From positions 5,369,233 through 5,433,232 of the forward strand of contig NC_132973.1 in NCBI RefSeq assembly GCF_047496725.1: a DNA stretch of 64,000 nt. Direction: 5' to 3'. The notes below the pieces were generated by a model. The model worked only from the letters and a program-made list of their open reading frames with translations. It did no database searches and was not told where the DNA came from. Shown here in pieces: positions 39,201-47,112 of this stretch; the first letter of the stretch is position 1, and the number at the start of each line of letters is the position of its first letter. The translations under genes and the position numbers were made by a program. The stretch is from Anoplolepis gracilipes. Lineage: Eukaryota > Arthropoda > Insecta > Hymenoptera > Formicidae.

Positions 39201-39485
39201 TTGATTGTTCGAATAACACAGATTAATAATCAAGTTATACAGATTTTTCATCGATTTCGCTGAAACTTGATGGCATAAGAAAACACTAATTATCGTGCGA
39301 TTCTAAGTTTTTTAAGAGCTTTCGAATTTTCGTTTTTTTTTTTTTTAACAAAGCATTTTGTAAAATTCATCGAGCCAAGATATACCTGATCTCGAGGAAA
39401 GCAGATCCTCAAGTTCGGTCACACGATCGGTCGTCTCACTCTCATTAGGAAAGCTTTTGCTTCGTTTCATCTTCGGTGTCACCTT
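7785..39485 (-). CDS. inaD: INAD-type five-PDZ scaffold with long N-terminal extension
   Basis: Twenty-one exons join in phase to 5265 nt, 1755 codons with the TGA at 7785-7787. Family knowledge: Drosophila INAD (674 residues) gathers TRP, phospholipase C NorpA and eye PKC into a signalling complex in photoreceptor microvilli. Seen here: about 920 N-terminal residues rich in Ser, Lys and Glu, then PDZ1 (loop SLGLSIVGG), a linker with SSDEDEEDTR and EDEFGYTI, PDZ2 (GLGISLAGHKDR), PDZ3 (YGLGIMIIEGKH), PDZ4 (VVGIFIAGGSDTL) and PDZ5 (GAGICF). The EDTR, SAGN, EFGYT, GHKDR and RCHLNASA motifs are all in Drosophila INAD in this order. Vertebrate PATJ/MUPP1 C-terminal halves are also similar. The start is unsure: ATG at 39468-39470 would give 1749 residues, or the exon at 39485 continues from Patj. 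The extension is not in Drosophila INAD. Confidence 0.9.
8020..8955 (+). mobile_element. TIR MITE family A, copy 1 (TA target site)
   Basis: A 0.94 kb non-autonomous element fills most of the last inaD intron (7956-8992). The left end reads GGAGAACGTGGGGTAAAACG. The right end is the inverse of GGGGAACGTGGGGTAGAACG. TA flanks both sides. It encodes no transposase. Copy 2 is at 16286-17188 and nearly identical. Confidence 0.88.
8993..9127 (-). CDS. inaD: inaD exon: first half of PDZ5
   Basis: The 135-nt, phase-0 exon has a GTTTGCAG acceptor and a GTATGT donor. It encodes ITMTVLRHEKPTEEYEVEIQ and then KKSGRGAGICFAAFRSGKGA and YVTEL. The position of Drosophila Cys606, in the strand before TEL, is Ala here by hand alignment. 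Confidence 0.94.
9276..9434 (-). CDS. inaD: inaD exon: second half of PDZ4
   Basis: The 159-nt, phase-0 exon has a TTTTTCCAG acceptor and a GTACGT donor. It encodes NGVFVLDVFPEGAGGKDGRL, QAGDQILSIGHESFKQIESH and KAREAMLKLTSGT. Confidence 0.95.
9762..9910 (-). CDS. inaD: inaD exon: first half of PDZ4
   Basis: The 149-nt exon has an ATATCAG acceptor and a GTGAGC donor. It encodes TVKEAESEKIRQDPKTCQIV, VGQEVTIEFQKEKDQVVGIF and IAGGSDTLW. The ligand loop is VVGI instead of GLGF; Drosophila PDZ4 also departs from GLGF here. DPxTCxIVxGxE-T-IE is shared with vertebrate MUPP1 PDZ10. Confidence 0.94.
10052..10205 (-). CDS. inaD: inaD exon: end of PDZ3 and charged linker
   Basis: The 154-nt exon has a CTTTAG acceptor and a GTGAGT donor. 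It encodes ATELLKKAQGVVVLTVCNPN, then a Lys/Glu-rich linker like the one after PDZ3 in Drosophila INAD. It leaves one base, giving Ala with the next exon. Confidence 0.94.
10295..10366 (-). CDS. inaD: inaD exon: PDZ3, second part
   Basis: The 72-nt, phase-0 exon has an ATTGCAG acceptor and the unusual donor GTTGGT. It encodes AGLKMGDMILAVNLDSLLGR and TYDE. The fit to Drosophila AGVKVGDMLLAVN and to the following exon supports the odd donor. Confidence 0.92.
10433..10534 (-). CDS. inaD: inaD exon: ligand loop of PDZ3
   Basis: The 102-nt, phase-0 exon has a GTTTGTAG acceptor and a GTAATT donor. It encodes SPYGLGIMIIEGKHLAVGQG and then IFVSDIQDGSAAEQ. LGIM-I-GKH and GIFISDL-like segments are INAD PDZ3 signatures. 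Confidence 0.94.
10634..10687 (-). CDS. inaD: inaD exon: first strand of PDZ3, with GC donor
   Basis: The 54-nt, phase-0 exon encodes NFTSFSKYKGVREVQIKK. It follows a TATTTCAG acceptor and is followed by AAG|GCAAGT, the standard form of a GC-AG donor. Without it PDZ3 lacks its first strand. VREVQIKK aligns with the same strand in Drosophila INAD. It is too short to appear as an open reading frame. Confidence 0.85.
10688..11465. other. inaD intron, 778 nt
   Basis: AT-rich DNA; I see no exon or repeat in it. Confidence 0.6.
11466..11532 (-). CDS. inaD: inaD exon: linker between PDZ2 and PDZ3
   Basis: The 67-nt exon has a GGTTGCAG acceptor and a GTAAGT donor. It completes an Arg codon and encodes RSKAVDDIAVKPIVQFPPTL and DD. 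A VKPI-FP motif is at the same site in Drosophila INAD. Confidence 0.92.
11638..11732 (-). CDS. inaD: inaD exon: end of PDZ2
   Basis: The 95-nt exon has a TGATTCAG acceptor and a GTGAGA donor. It encodes VNGCVLQGRCHLNASALIKG, then LPGTRFKIIVY plus two bases. RCHLNASA is shared with Drosophila INAD. Confidence 0.95.
12121..13259. mobile_element. foldback (palindromic) MITE family B, copy 1
   Basis: The two halves are inverse copies of each other over about 560 bp each, with the centre near 12690. The ends read ACAAAAAAATTAAAGGACCA and the inverse TTTTTTTGCGTAGTG. TA follows the right end. It encodes no protein. It lies in the intron that splits inaD PDZ2. A second copy is at 35331-36447. Confidence 0.88.
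13564..13760 (-). CDS. inaD: inaD exon: first part of PDZ2
   Basis: The 197-nt exon has a TTTGCAG acceptor and a GTAGGC donor. It encodes KIQKKYQNLGHKVLMVILER, GRGGLGISLAGHKDRNRMAV, FICGLNPKGIAYKNGG and LLIGDEILE. GLxLAGHKDR is an INAD PDZ2 signature. The LLE/VNG intron position equals that of Patj PDZ4. Confidence 0.95.
14091..14181 (-). CDS. inaD: inaD exon: linker to PDZ2
   Basis: The 91-nt exon has a GACTTAG acceptor and a GTGAGT donor. It encodes ISRKSAGNVRRTKAEIEADP and EEEDEFGYTI plus one base. SAGN and EDEFGYT occur at the same place in Drosophila INAD, and DEFGYSW in vertebrate PATJ. Confidence 0.92.
14258..14474 (-). CDS. inaD: inaD exon: linker with acidic cluster
   Basis: The 217-nt exon has a GTGTCTCAG acceptor and a GTAACC donor. 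It encodes SSMKKSIRKTAPSPP, then KYSSDESSDEDEEDTR and GNVYTKSGIE. Drosophila INAD has the same acidic stretch, ending DEEDTR followed by a T-E-A-G-Y-E-I segment, between PDZ1 and PDZ2. Confidence 0.92.
14631..14875. mobile_element. small AT-rich palindromic element
   Basis: A 245 bp inverted repeat: the left end TATTAATCGATTAATTTCC is mirrored by GGAAATTAATCGATTAATA. The inner parts also mirror (AACATAAATAATT against AATTATTTATGTT). It occupies half of the intron 14475-14959. Confidence 0.75.
14960..15042 (-). CDS. inaD: inaD exon: Ser-rich linker
   Basis: The donor is AG|GTATGA. Read as DDTQSSSRGDSQRQSSKSSD and then GSVPSSR, the exon fits the phase of both neighbours; the acceptor is then TTGAG at 15043-15044. 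The stronger acceptor TCAG (start 15050) would break the frame unless the upstream donor moves to GTCG|GTTGCC. The long open frame DLRTTLKAARAEIPKDK is rejected because its phase does not join exon 14474. Confidence 0.65.
15051..15784. other. inaD intron, about 0.74 kb
   Basis: AT-rich DNA with A-runs near 15608 and 15650. No exon seen. A short unrecognised exon here could also resolve the phase question at 14960. Confidence 0.55.
15785..15961 (-). CDS. inaD: inaD exon: linker after PDZ1
   Basis: The 177-nt, phase-0 exon has a TTGTTGCAG acceptor and a GTCGGT donor. It encodes SPEHGSTTQEERDTKARRQT, then a Ser/Pro-rich stretch with RRKPPPVSPARS, a possible SH3-type ligand, and PEVIQ. It is disordered and has no domain. 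Confidence 0.88.
16286..17188 (+). mobile_element. TIR MITE family A, copy 2, inside a TA microsatellite
   Basis: A 0.90 kb copy has ends GGGGAACGTGGGGTAAAACGG and its inverse with G for A at one base. TA repeats flank both sides, so it inserted into a (TA)n array. Compared with copy 1 it lacks about 25 bp near 16548 and has scattered substitutions. It lies in the intron 15962-22092. Confidence 0.9.
19136..19413. mobile_element. possible TTAA-flanked MITE
   Basis: TTAA at 19132-19135 and 19414-19417 flanks an imperfect inverted repeat: the left side has AGGTCACACATGGGTC, the right side the inverse of AGGTCA and CACATATGAGTC. TTAA target sites are typical of piggyBac-like elements; the assignment is tentative. 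Confidence 0.4.
19709..19755. repeat. (CT)n microsatellite
   Basis: About 23 CT units; a second block is at 19867-19911. The long plus-strand open frames over these blocks are artefacts. Confidence 0.93.
19867..19911. repeat. (CT)n microsatellite
   Basis: About 22 CT units, 110 bp from the previous block. Confidence 0.93.
21068..21102. repeat. (AG)n microsatellite
   Basis: About 17 AG units. Confidence 0.93.
22093..22218 (-). CDS. inaD: inaD exon: end of PDZ1
   Basis: The 126-nt, phase-0 exon has a GCTTTCAG acceptor and a GTGAGA donor. It encodes IGDRIIEVDGVDLRHSTHER, the helix AVEVIQAAGN and PVCLLVQSLVHL. The GNPV-LVQS ending is shared with vertebrate PATJ/MUPP1. Confidence 0.95.
22432..23320. 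mobile_element. foldback (palindromic) MITE family C
   Basis: An 0.89 kb inverted repeat with the centre near 22880. The left end is ACAAGGTGTCCCATTTTAAT and the right end is the inverse of TACAGGGTGTCCCATTTTAA. Inner pairs include TTTCGAGTTATAGGGCTTC against GAAGCCTTATAACTCGAAA. It fills most of the intron 22219-23486, inside inaD PDZ1. No protein is encoded. Confidence 0.88.
23487..23591 (-). CDS. inaD: inaD exon: middle of PDZ1
   Basis: The 105-nt, phase-0 exon has a CGTTTCAG acceptor and a GTAACG donor. It encodes VDLHNGSSSKSQNISGIFIK and then NVLPNSPAGRTGGLK. GIFIK-V-P-SPA matches both Drosophila INAD PDZ1 and vertebrate PATJ. Confidence 0.95.
23592..25191. other. inaD intron, 1.6 kb
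   Basis: Unique sequence with a short C-rich patch near 23770-23795. No exon or mobile element recognised. Confidence 0.6.
25192..26305 (-). CDS. inaD: inaD-part exon: Gln-Cys repeat region and start of PDZ1
   Basis: The 1114-nt exon has a TTTCTCAAG acceptor and a GTAAGA donor. After LQGRRESKGS comes a disordered, Glu-rich stretch. From 25908 to 25474 it holds four imperfect copies of a VQTQT...ESKxxQCxxxDL unit. At the 3' end are a Ser-rich tract, FPTVVFVEGKGDM and WGPERLVEIYREPKTSLGLS, the first two strands and ligand loop of PDZ1. The GPERLVEIYREP strand matches the PDZ that follows PDZ5 in vertebrate PATJ (MUPP1 PDZ7). Confidence 0.92.
25474..25908 (-). repeat. protein-level repeat: four VQTQT/KxxQC units
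   Basis: The units, in reading order, contain KETQY, VQTQT and KGTQC; VQTQT and KSVQC; QTQ and KSIQC; and EVQTY and KAIQC. Each ends in acidic residues (PEQ, LDDL, PEDL, DDEL). Two are introduced by SPRREV. The form resembles dynein light chain LC8 ligands (x-x-T-Q-T or x-x-I/V-Q-x followed by acid); that function is inferred. Confidence 0.75.
28247..28275. repeat. (CA)n microsatellite
   Basis: About 14 CA units, continuing into an imperfect CA/CG-rich stretch to about 28325. Confidence 0.9.
28572..29640. repeat. tandem repeat of 240-258 bp, three units plus a decayed fourth
   Basis: Units begin with GAAAAATTTATATAACGTAG at 28572, 28817, 29075 and 29315. The first three are nearly identical apart from a TA run of differing length. 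The fourth keeps the start and the TTTGATACG-like and CGGATTATAAATACGC-like parts in altered form. Confidence 0.93.
30188..30220. repeat. (TA)n microsatellite
   Basis: About 16 TA units. Confidence 0.9.
30388..30732. mobile_element. MITE with CAGGGTGT ends
   Basis: A 345 bp element with ends CAGGGTGTTCTGTAATT and AATTACAGGACACCCTG and TA on both sides. The inner arms also pair (AGATTTTTGAGATCATTT against AAATGATCTCAAGAATCT). It shares the CAGGGTGT end with family C. Confidence 0.82.
32900..33660 (+). other. pyrimidine-rich stretch
   Basis: The plus strand is dominated by C and T over about 750 bp without being a simple repeat. Overlapping open frames here are Ser/Leu/Phe-rich, as expected from the composition, and show no domain. 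Confidence 0.6.
33855..34072. mobile_element. TTAA-flanked MITE
   Basis: A 218 bp element with TTAA at 33851-33854 and 34073-34076. The terminal inverted repeats are CACTAAAACCGAGC and the inverse of CACTAAAAGTACCGAGC. TTAA target sites fit a piggyBac-like family. Confidence 0.65.
35331..36447. mobile_element. foldback (palindromic) MITE family B, copy 2
   Basis: A 1.12 kb palindrome with ends CACTACG and CGTAGTG and TA on both sides, so both termini are intact. It matches copy 1 along its length, with small indels. It lies just before the acceptor of exon 36563 in transcription order reversed, that is, at the 5' end of the 10.3 kb intron. Confidence 0.9.
36563..37155 (-). CDS. inaD: inaD-part exon: N-terminal region, second piece
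   Basis: The 593-nt exon has a TGTGCCAG acceptor and a GTAAGA donor. It encodes VDLLPEVQLVTARIITAEEA, then low-complexity charged sequence ending DAKRGSIT plus two bases. Those bases pair with the first base of exon 26305 to give Ser, which ties this block to the PDZ exons across a 10.3 kb intron. Confidence 0.85.
37252..38555 (-). CDS. inaD: inaD-part exon: acidic and Ser/Lys-rich N-terminal region
   Basis: The 1304-nt exon has a CTTGTAG acceptor and a GTGAGT donor after DTSEQ. It starts with an acidic cluster (DENEEEEDEDHW). Long charged stretches follow, with several R-x-x-S sites such as KKQSSLDLE, KRHSSVDSE and RKRRDSFSRESSRES. No known domain is visible. The next intron (37156-37251) is 96 nt and has no in-frame stop, so its retention would keep the frame open. 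Confidence 0.85.
38556..39385. other. inaD-part intron, 0.83 kb
   Basis: Moderately CpG-rich in the middle. No exon or repeat recognised. Confidence 0.6.
39386..39485 (-). CDS. inaD: inaD-part exon 1, or joining exon from Patj
   Basis: The 100-nt exon reads KVTPKMKRSKSFPNESE, then RVTELEDLLSSRSG, and has a GTATAT donor. Its acceptor is a NAGNAG pair (TAGCAG; exon start 39488 or 39485). The frame is closed by that TAG if the intron is retained. The first ATG is 39468-39470. Phase 0 at the start fits a splice from 48890, and the single left-over base fits 38555. Confidence 0.7.
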
Positions 39486-41608
39486 CTGCTATGGAAGTAA
39501 GCAGCGCAGAAAATGACCAAAAGAGATAAGAATTAAACAATTAGTATATAAATATCAATTCTACAATTTCACATTAAATTCTACGTTTGATAAGAGAACT
39601 AGCTTACAAATACTTAAAAAAGAATTTATCATTTTTTTCAGATCGAACAAAACGTCATTATAATTGAGACAGCGCGAGAATTGATACAGATTTTTTTATT
39701 CGAAATTCGATAGATATCTATTACGTGGCTTGAATATTTTCGTGCAAATACACATATCTCTGATGAAGATTTATGCAAATAGATATTTAGTTGTGAAAAT
39801 ATGACATAGAATTTTAATTAATCATAATTAATGTTGAAACAGTATAATTTTATTTCTACGCATTCAAATTGCATTAATATGTTAATCAAATCTCTCTCTC
39901 TCTCTCTTTCATGTATGTATGTGCATTTACGAATTTTAATTTATGTGAAATTAATTTGGTAAACATATCACATGCTCGAATTTGAATGTGTTGCAAAATG
40001 TCAAAGACTGTACTATAGCAACTACAAGTGCAAATAACGTGACAAGTCATCGCGAGAATCAATAATTCTGCGCTCATCGCGCTGTCCGAACTGCTTCGTA
40101 ATCTCTTCGTTACCGATAATCCAGTTAAGAAAATAGTTTCAAACAAATAGGATTGTCTAGAAATCCGCGAACGTCAATGTAACCCTTCGTCGTATAATAT
40201 CGGCTGCGATTTTCGCTCTATAATCACGAGAAGAAACAATTTATTAAATATATAGGGAGATTCAACAATACATCCAGCTAATATCGAGGATAACGCGTGG
40301 ATATCAAAATAACTCGCTGTCAATATCGGGAACGAAGTATCGATTATACAATTAAAGCGACATTGGAAAAAGGTTTAGCTGGAATCACAAGACACGATTT
40401 ACTGAAGGTGTGCTTCTATTTGTGCGTGCAGTTAACTAAATTAGATCGAAAACAAGCATCGTCAGATGCATTTAGATAATTTGATCGTATCGAGAAAAAG
40501 CTAATATGTTGCAAGATTTATAAAAAAAAGATTTATAAAAAAAAAACAAATGAGTAAACACTTGGTAATCAATGCAAAAGTAATATCTTAGATATTCATA
40601 TAAAATCTATCTACGATTAAATAATTATAAGCTTTGTAAAATGTTAGTTTTTTTTCTTTCTTAAAATACTTATATGTTTTCTTCATTCCTGTTTATTGTT
40701 TATATACGAAATAAAAAAAGATACTATTCATAAGAAGATACTACAGCAGATTGTTATTAGAAAACAAAAATTACATATATAAAGCAAGTTAAAATATAAT
40801 GGTGTTCACAAATACTAAAAATTATAATGGTCTTCAAATATGTGCTAACATTTGTATTCCTAAAAGAAATTCTTATATCGTTCGTAGAGAGATAAAATTT
40901 CAATTTCTCAATAAATTTAATCGCTACGTAACATCTTTGCTGCTTGATTCGTTCCTATTCAAGGCAATCAAGTAATTCGATCAGCGAGTGACGATTAATT
41001 CGCTCGAGTGACGAAGGAATTATTATTCAATCGCCACGGAATAAGGCGAAAGAAAGACTTTGAAAATCGTTTTGCATAAGTATTTAAAAATTGACAGGCA
41101 GAATTTGCCATGCAATTTTTCACGCTCGCATAAGAATCCTGCTTGAAAAGCAATCGATTTCTTCGAGACACATAAAAATATTTTTATTTTTGTCAATCAT
41201 TAATATGTAAGATATAAATATTATTACGATAGAAATAATATGAATTTTTACTAAAGCAACCTATTGGAAAGAATTGCAGACTTACCTATGTCATTTAGAA
41301 TTTGATATATTCTATCTCGTGAAATTTTCATCCAACTCTCTCATGCAGTTTGCGATAGTGTCGCTAACAATGACGAATTCGTGCTGAGTACCCGTTGCAT
41401 TACGGAACATCCATATTATTCTAACACAGCGTTATGATCCTTATAAAAATAATAAAGCGTTGCTAATGTGCAACAACAAAATTATCCAACAAGTAAGTGA
41501 GTCTAATTCTCATCGATTTCAAATAATGAAATTATTTATATCGAGTATTTGTACGTAGAATTTATTCTAGATGTAAGATTCGTAGCATAAAAATGGAATT
41601 AATTGAAG

Positions 41609-41757
41609 CTTTATAATTGATATGATATTAATGACGTTATCATTATAAGACAGTAATTTCATAAAACGATATCTTTTGGGGATGAAACATAACATCATGT
41701 AAAAATTATTTAATTATTTGTATGTGGTAATATTTTATATGTGTGTATTAACATCTT

Positions 41758-41799
<42 letters not shown>

Positions 41800-42280
41800 T
41801 CACTTTCAGTATACATTTCTATATTTTTGATAAAATGTAACAAAGTTAATAATACAATTTTTCATAACAATCGTGAATTTTAAATACATCCAGAATGGCA
41901 TACAAGGCCGAAAAAATTACAAAATCGTTGAAATCTTTTAAAATCATATTTGAGATTTAGTGAGATGTATATAAGAATTTCCTTAGCTAACAAATAAATA
42001 TTTCATCGACATAAAAATCAAAGAACATGTCAATTGAATATCGATCATGTTAATCATCCATATATTAATCATTAAACTCTTGGGGGAATTGACAGAAAAA
42101 GGGGAAAAGTCTCGCATAAAAGAATGAGAGGACGGGACAATTCGATTTCGTTTTTTTTCCTTTCAATCATCCGCGAGAAATTACATCGAGTGTCGCTCCT
42201 TATTCTCTCTCTTTTTGTTGAATATGAATATTATTATTAAACGGACATAAACGAGGACATAGTGCTTGATCATGGTAACT
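41609..42280 (+). repeat. dispersed repeat D, copy 1
   Basis: About 670 bp closely matching 53159-53889 in the same orientation, including CCAGAATGGCATACAAGGCCG and GAATGAGAGGACGGGACAA. It includes a TA run at 41758-41792. No open frame and no clear inverted termini. Confidence 0.85.
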
Positions 42281-44306
42281 TTTATTTTCTATTTCTGTTT
42301 TGGTTTTTTGGTCGGTAACTGCGGTAAACGTATAACTCGCATCGGAAATGTGCATCCGCCTCGGCGCTTATGCTTCGCTCTGAAAAATAAAAACAGAAAT
42401 ATCGTGATTAGAAAGACACGTGGTGTATGTGTTGTCACATTGACATGTGACTTACGGTACTTTCGACAATAGATTTTTTATCACGCGGCATTCTCGCTAG
42501 ATTCTACGAAGCGCGCTAACGTGTGACTACGGCTCTGTTCTTTTCAGTTTCGCATCTTTTCCTTGCGCATTTTACACAACAGGTAAAACGCAAAGAATGC
42601 TCACATCTCGGAAAAACGGGGAAAAGAATGCTGTCATAGAGAAAGCGTTTCTAAAAAGAACAGAGAATTTAATTTTACGTGCGCTTAATGTGTCACACGA
42701 AACGCACGATGGGAATAGGAGGACGAGTTTACATTCATGTGGTACAAGATGTATAAGTGTTGAGATGCAAAGTTTATATGCCACGTGTATATATATATTT
42801 CTTGATATTTTACATAAAAAGTCTTACATAAAAATTTACATAGAAATTACATGTGTAAAAAGAAAAACTAATTCCAGTGCGTTTAATTAATATGTCAAAA
42901 AGTATGACAAATTTTTCTTTCACATATTTTTCTATATTACACATAGAACGTCTATCACTAACAAACATGGCCCAATTTCTCTAACTTTTGCGAAAGTAAA
43001 GTAAAGTTCACGTTTTGTGAGAAATATATTCGTACAATAAATCTTTCCAAGTTAAGTCGAACCTCGTTTTCCCAGCGAACGAGTCGAGTTCGTAAAATGT
43101 GTATCTATCACAGGCAACAGTCGGATGGTAGCACCGAAGAATATATAGAGAGGCAAAATTTATATCTTGCAATAATAATAAGAATAATAGCGCGAAAGAG
43201 AGATATGTGGGCAAAGAAGTTGCACGAGCGAAGGTTGACAGGTACACCTGGCGCAGGTGCTTCGATAAGAACAAGCACGACTTATATAATAATCGTCGTA
43301 CTGCCATATGCTACGATAAACGTGTGGAGAATTGTATATTCGCAAATTGTCAACTTTCGTCATCATCTATGACAGGAAAGCATGTGAAAACTTACGCGAC
43401 TTTTTCTCCTCTCAGTTTTTCTTTAAGAACACATCAACGAACTTTGAAAAGGATTCGCGTGTACGATCTCGGAAAGCTTTATTTCTTTAACTTATATATG
43501 TTTAAGCACATAAACATTCTTTGTAATATTATTAATATGAGCCAATAATATTTTTTATAATTTATACAATTTTATAAATGCATTTTTTTTTAATATCTCT
43601 AATAATATTTTTTTATATTCATATCAATTTTTTACTTTTTATGCTGCCAATGTGTTGGGTCGTAAAAAAGTTTACAATGAAAAATTTTCACGCTCTTCAC
43701 ACTATATTTACAACAGGATTACGTTGTATTTGTCGCATGATGAAGAACGGAGATGTATAATCTCTCTGACAAGAGACGCAATAGCCAATTTGACAAGAAA
43801 GCTTCGTAGGGGATATTTTCAGCGAATGTTTCAAGTATAATATCCATCAATTTAAAATTATAATCGCTTAACATTTATTTCAACATATGGTCTTGTGTGT
43901 ATGTGTAAATTCATTAGAGAAAAATAAATAAATAAATTACATGTAATATTTTTAAATATTTATAGCCTGCTAAAGCACAAGAAATTGCGAGCATGCTGTA
44001 ACACATTAGGTAGCTCTAGAAGGTTGTTTTATTTTGCAAGAGCAGCGACTATTAAACTTGTCTATCTGATCCAAAACGAGTATGGACGAAAGGACCGAAG
44101 GAGAAATTTGGATTTCGTGCATCCCGGTAGTCTAAGATTGCATTTAGCATTCGCGTCAGCGGAAGAACTTTTATGGATTATCGTTATGCGTATGTGCGAA
44201 GATCACGCGTTAACATTTTATGCAGCTGCGCAAATAAAGCTCGCAACAGACACTACGCACACAGTGAGGAAAGGAATAGAGTAACAACAACGATAATAGC
44301 ACATCA

Positions 44307-44310
<4 letters not shown>

Positions 44311-44383
<73 letters not shown>
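44311..44383. repeat. (AAT)n microsatellite
   Basis: About 24 perfect AAT units. The poly-Asn and poly-Ile open frames over it are artefacts. Confidence 0.95.
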
Positions 44384-44386
<3 letters not shown>

Positions 44387-46480
44387 TAATAATAATAAAA
44401 ATAAAGGAAAATGATAACAATAATAAAACGGTGAGATATAATCATATATAAGAATAATAATGACATAATTAGAATAATAATTGTGACTTTCGCGTGCCTT
44501 CGAGACGCGGTTTTCAAAGATAATAACAAGAGCTTCACGTTCTAAGCGGTGAAGAAAAAAGAAAGCCTGGAGGAGAATCGATTTATTACGTAACTTGCGG
44601 CTCGGATATCCCAGCGGCTACCACATCGAGGATTATGTACCATCCGTTCGCCCCGTTCGAGTATCGGGAAGGCGGTCGGAAGAGTTCAGGTATAAACAGG
44701 TTGCGAGTAAGTAGTAAACGTACGTATCGATCCCCACACGAGCCTCTTGATAATAGTGAAGAAAGGTGCCAGTGAGTAGACAGTAGTAGTGGAATGGTAG
44801 TAGAGCTCTACAAAAAGGCGAAAAGTTTGACAATACGAGCTTGCTTGGAGAGTTCGATTAAAAATTGTTGTAAAGAGATTGTTTGTGAAGACACCAAAAG
44901 GAAAAGGCGACACAATTGGAAGAAGAAAGAAACAAAAAAAAAAAAAATAAATAATAAGAGAGACTTATATCATTCAATTTGATCTTTTTACTTGCCTCGT
45001 TATACGTTCTCTCAATTTCTCTGATCTTTTTTCTTTTCCCCTCTTTTTTCATTCTCTTTTGCTTCTTTTTGTTGATTATATTCTCTCACTATCAGACTAC
45101 TTTGCCGCTGGCTCGAGTCATTTTCTCTCTCTCTCTCTCTCTCTCTCGCACGCTTTTTCCTTTTCACACTCGGATTTTTCTCATCTCAATTTCTCTCGTT
45201 CACTCTCCGCCACTTGTCTCTTCCCTTCTTTAATTTTAATACTCTTTTTTCACTCTTTCACATTCATATTTCACGTTCGCATTTCCTATTCGTTTATCTC
45301 TGACATCATCTCCTTTCTCTCTACCTTTACATAGTATCAGTTAAAAGTATTGCATCATTTATAGAAATAAGAAGATTGTTATTTTAGAGAACAAAAACAT
45401 AAATATTATTAATTTATATTTTATGCTTTAAAATATCTTATGAAAATTAAAAATTATAACAACTAATGACAGCAATAAAATATAACAATTTGCTAATATT
45501 AATGTTTTTGTTCATTAAAAAAAAAAAAGTAACGACTCTTCTCCGTTTCTATAAATGATGCAATACTTTTGGCCGACATTGCATTCTTATTTTCGAGAGA
45601 AAAGCTATTTCCTTTAAATACATATGTATCTTTCTCTCTCTCTTTTGCTCTTTTTTTTTCTCTCGTTCTCTCATACTCTCGCCTGATTGCAAAGAGACAA
45701 ATGGCAAATATAATATATACGCAAAGAAACAGAATTCCTTCGAAAACGAATTTGCAGCTTGCTAAACAAAGATCACTAGTACGATATTGTGTGTGTTCGT
45801 GAGTTCGGAAGAATTTGAAAGTATGTGAGAGAAGTCAGTCTTATGCAATAAAGTTGTTTTGTTCAGCTACTCTCTACCAGGCAACTTTCATTCACTATTA
45901 CAATCGTTTTGTTCTGTACTTACTTAGTTTGATGATCGGCAATATAAATCCCCATCCGCGGGGTAAACACCGAGCGCTATTACCGAAAATCTCTCTCTTT
46001 CACACCGTCTCTTTCATCTCTCTTTCTCTCTCTCTCTCTCTCTCTCGCTCTCGCTCTCTCTCCGTATTTTTATCGTTTCTCCATTCTTTTCCTGGCGCTG
46101 ACGATGCAACGCCGAACCGGAGATACATTCGTACACTTCTCACGTTTGCCAAAAGTGTCTGACTTTTCTTTCTCTTTTCCCTGTTTTCTTTCCACCCGAG
46201 TCTTTCACCGCGCAAAAATACCTATCGAAAACTCGTCGGCTATCTCATGATGACTGAATTACTTTGTACAGGAGCAGAGCATGGGATTATCAATTATCCT
46301 GACCGAATCGTTTATAATTGTCTGTATAATATAAAAGAAATATTAATGTAATCCTATTTTTTTTAAATCGTTTAATTGATTTTTTAACTGGTTTACATTT
46401 CACGATATATATAATTTTAAAACCTAAAAAGGTATAAAATTGATGCATTTCTTTTGTAAAAATTGCAAAGTTTTAATAAA

Positions 46481-46518
<38 letters not shown>

Positions 46519-47048
46519 TTTTTTTAATTCTTCGCCTTTATCTCAAATGCATAAAAATACGAAATGCGCGTATTGCGTTATCGCAACTGTTGTCACTTTA
46601 ATACACTTTAACACAATTCAAATGTCCTGCTCAGCAATTCCGGAACTACAAATCACGCGCGAAGGGATTTCCAAAATTGGATCCTCCCCTCGACTTTATT
46701 TTTCTCCGCACGAGAGAGAGAAGCTTTCTCTCCCTGCTTAAAACTGGAGCGCATCCCGAGGGAGATGCGCGTGATCCCCTACGCCAGGAGCCGAACGAAA
46801 CCAAGCGAGAACAGGTTTGCTCGTCAAAGATACGCCGTCAAAGTAACGCTGGTATATCTCATCCGAAGGTATCGCATAAATCATTCAAAAGGTTTGACCA
46901 TGCCTCGGAATATCGCCGAGGGTGGTCCGCTCGTACGCTCGTAAAATATCAGGCTTCGCCGTTTTTATTCGGCCGTTTTATGGATGTTCCGCTTGCAACG
47001 GTACGAAAACGCGGCGTAAAAAAACTATATAGGTATATAAGTAAGTAT

Positions 47049-47057
<9 letters not shown>

Positions 47058-47099
<42 letters not shown>

Positions 47100-47112
47100 T
47101 ATATATATATGT
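47058..47112. repeat. (TA)n microsatellite
   Basis: About 25 TA units with one GATA interruption. Confidence 0.93.

Noticed and set aside
44173..44538. Poly-Asn and poly-Ile open frames
   Set aside because: Translation of an AAT microsatellite.
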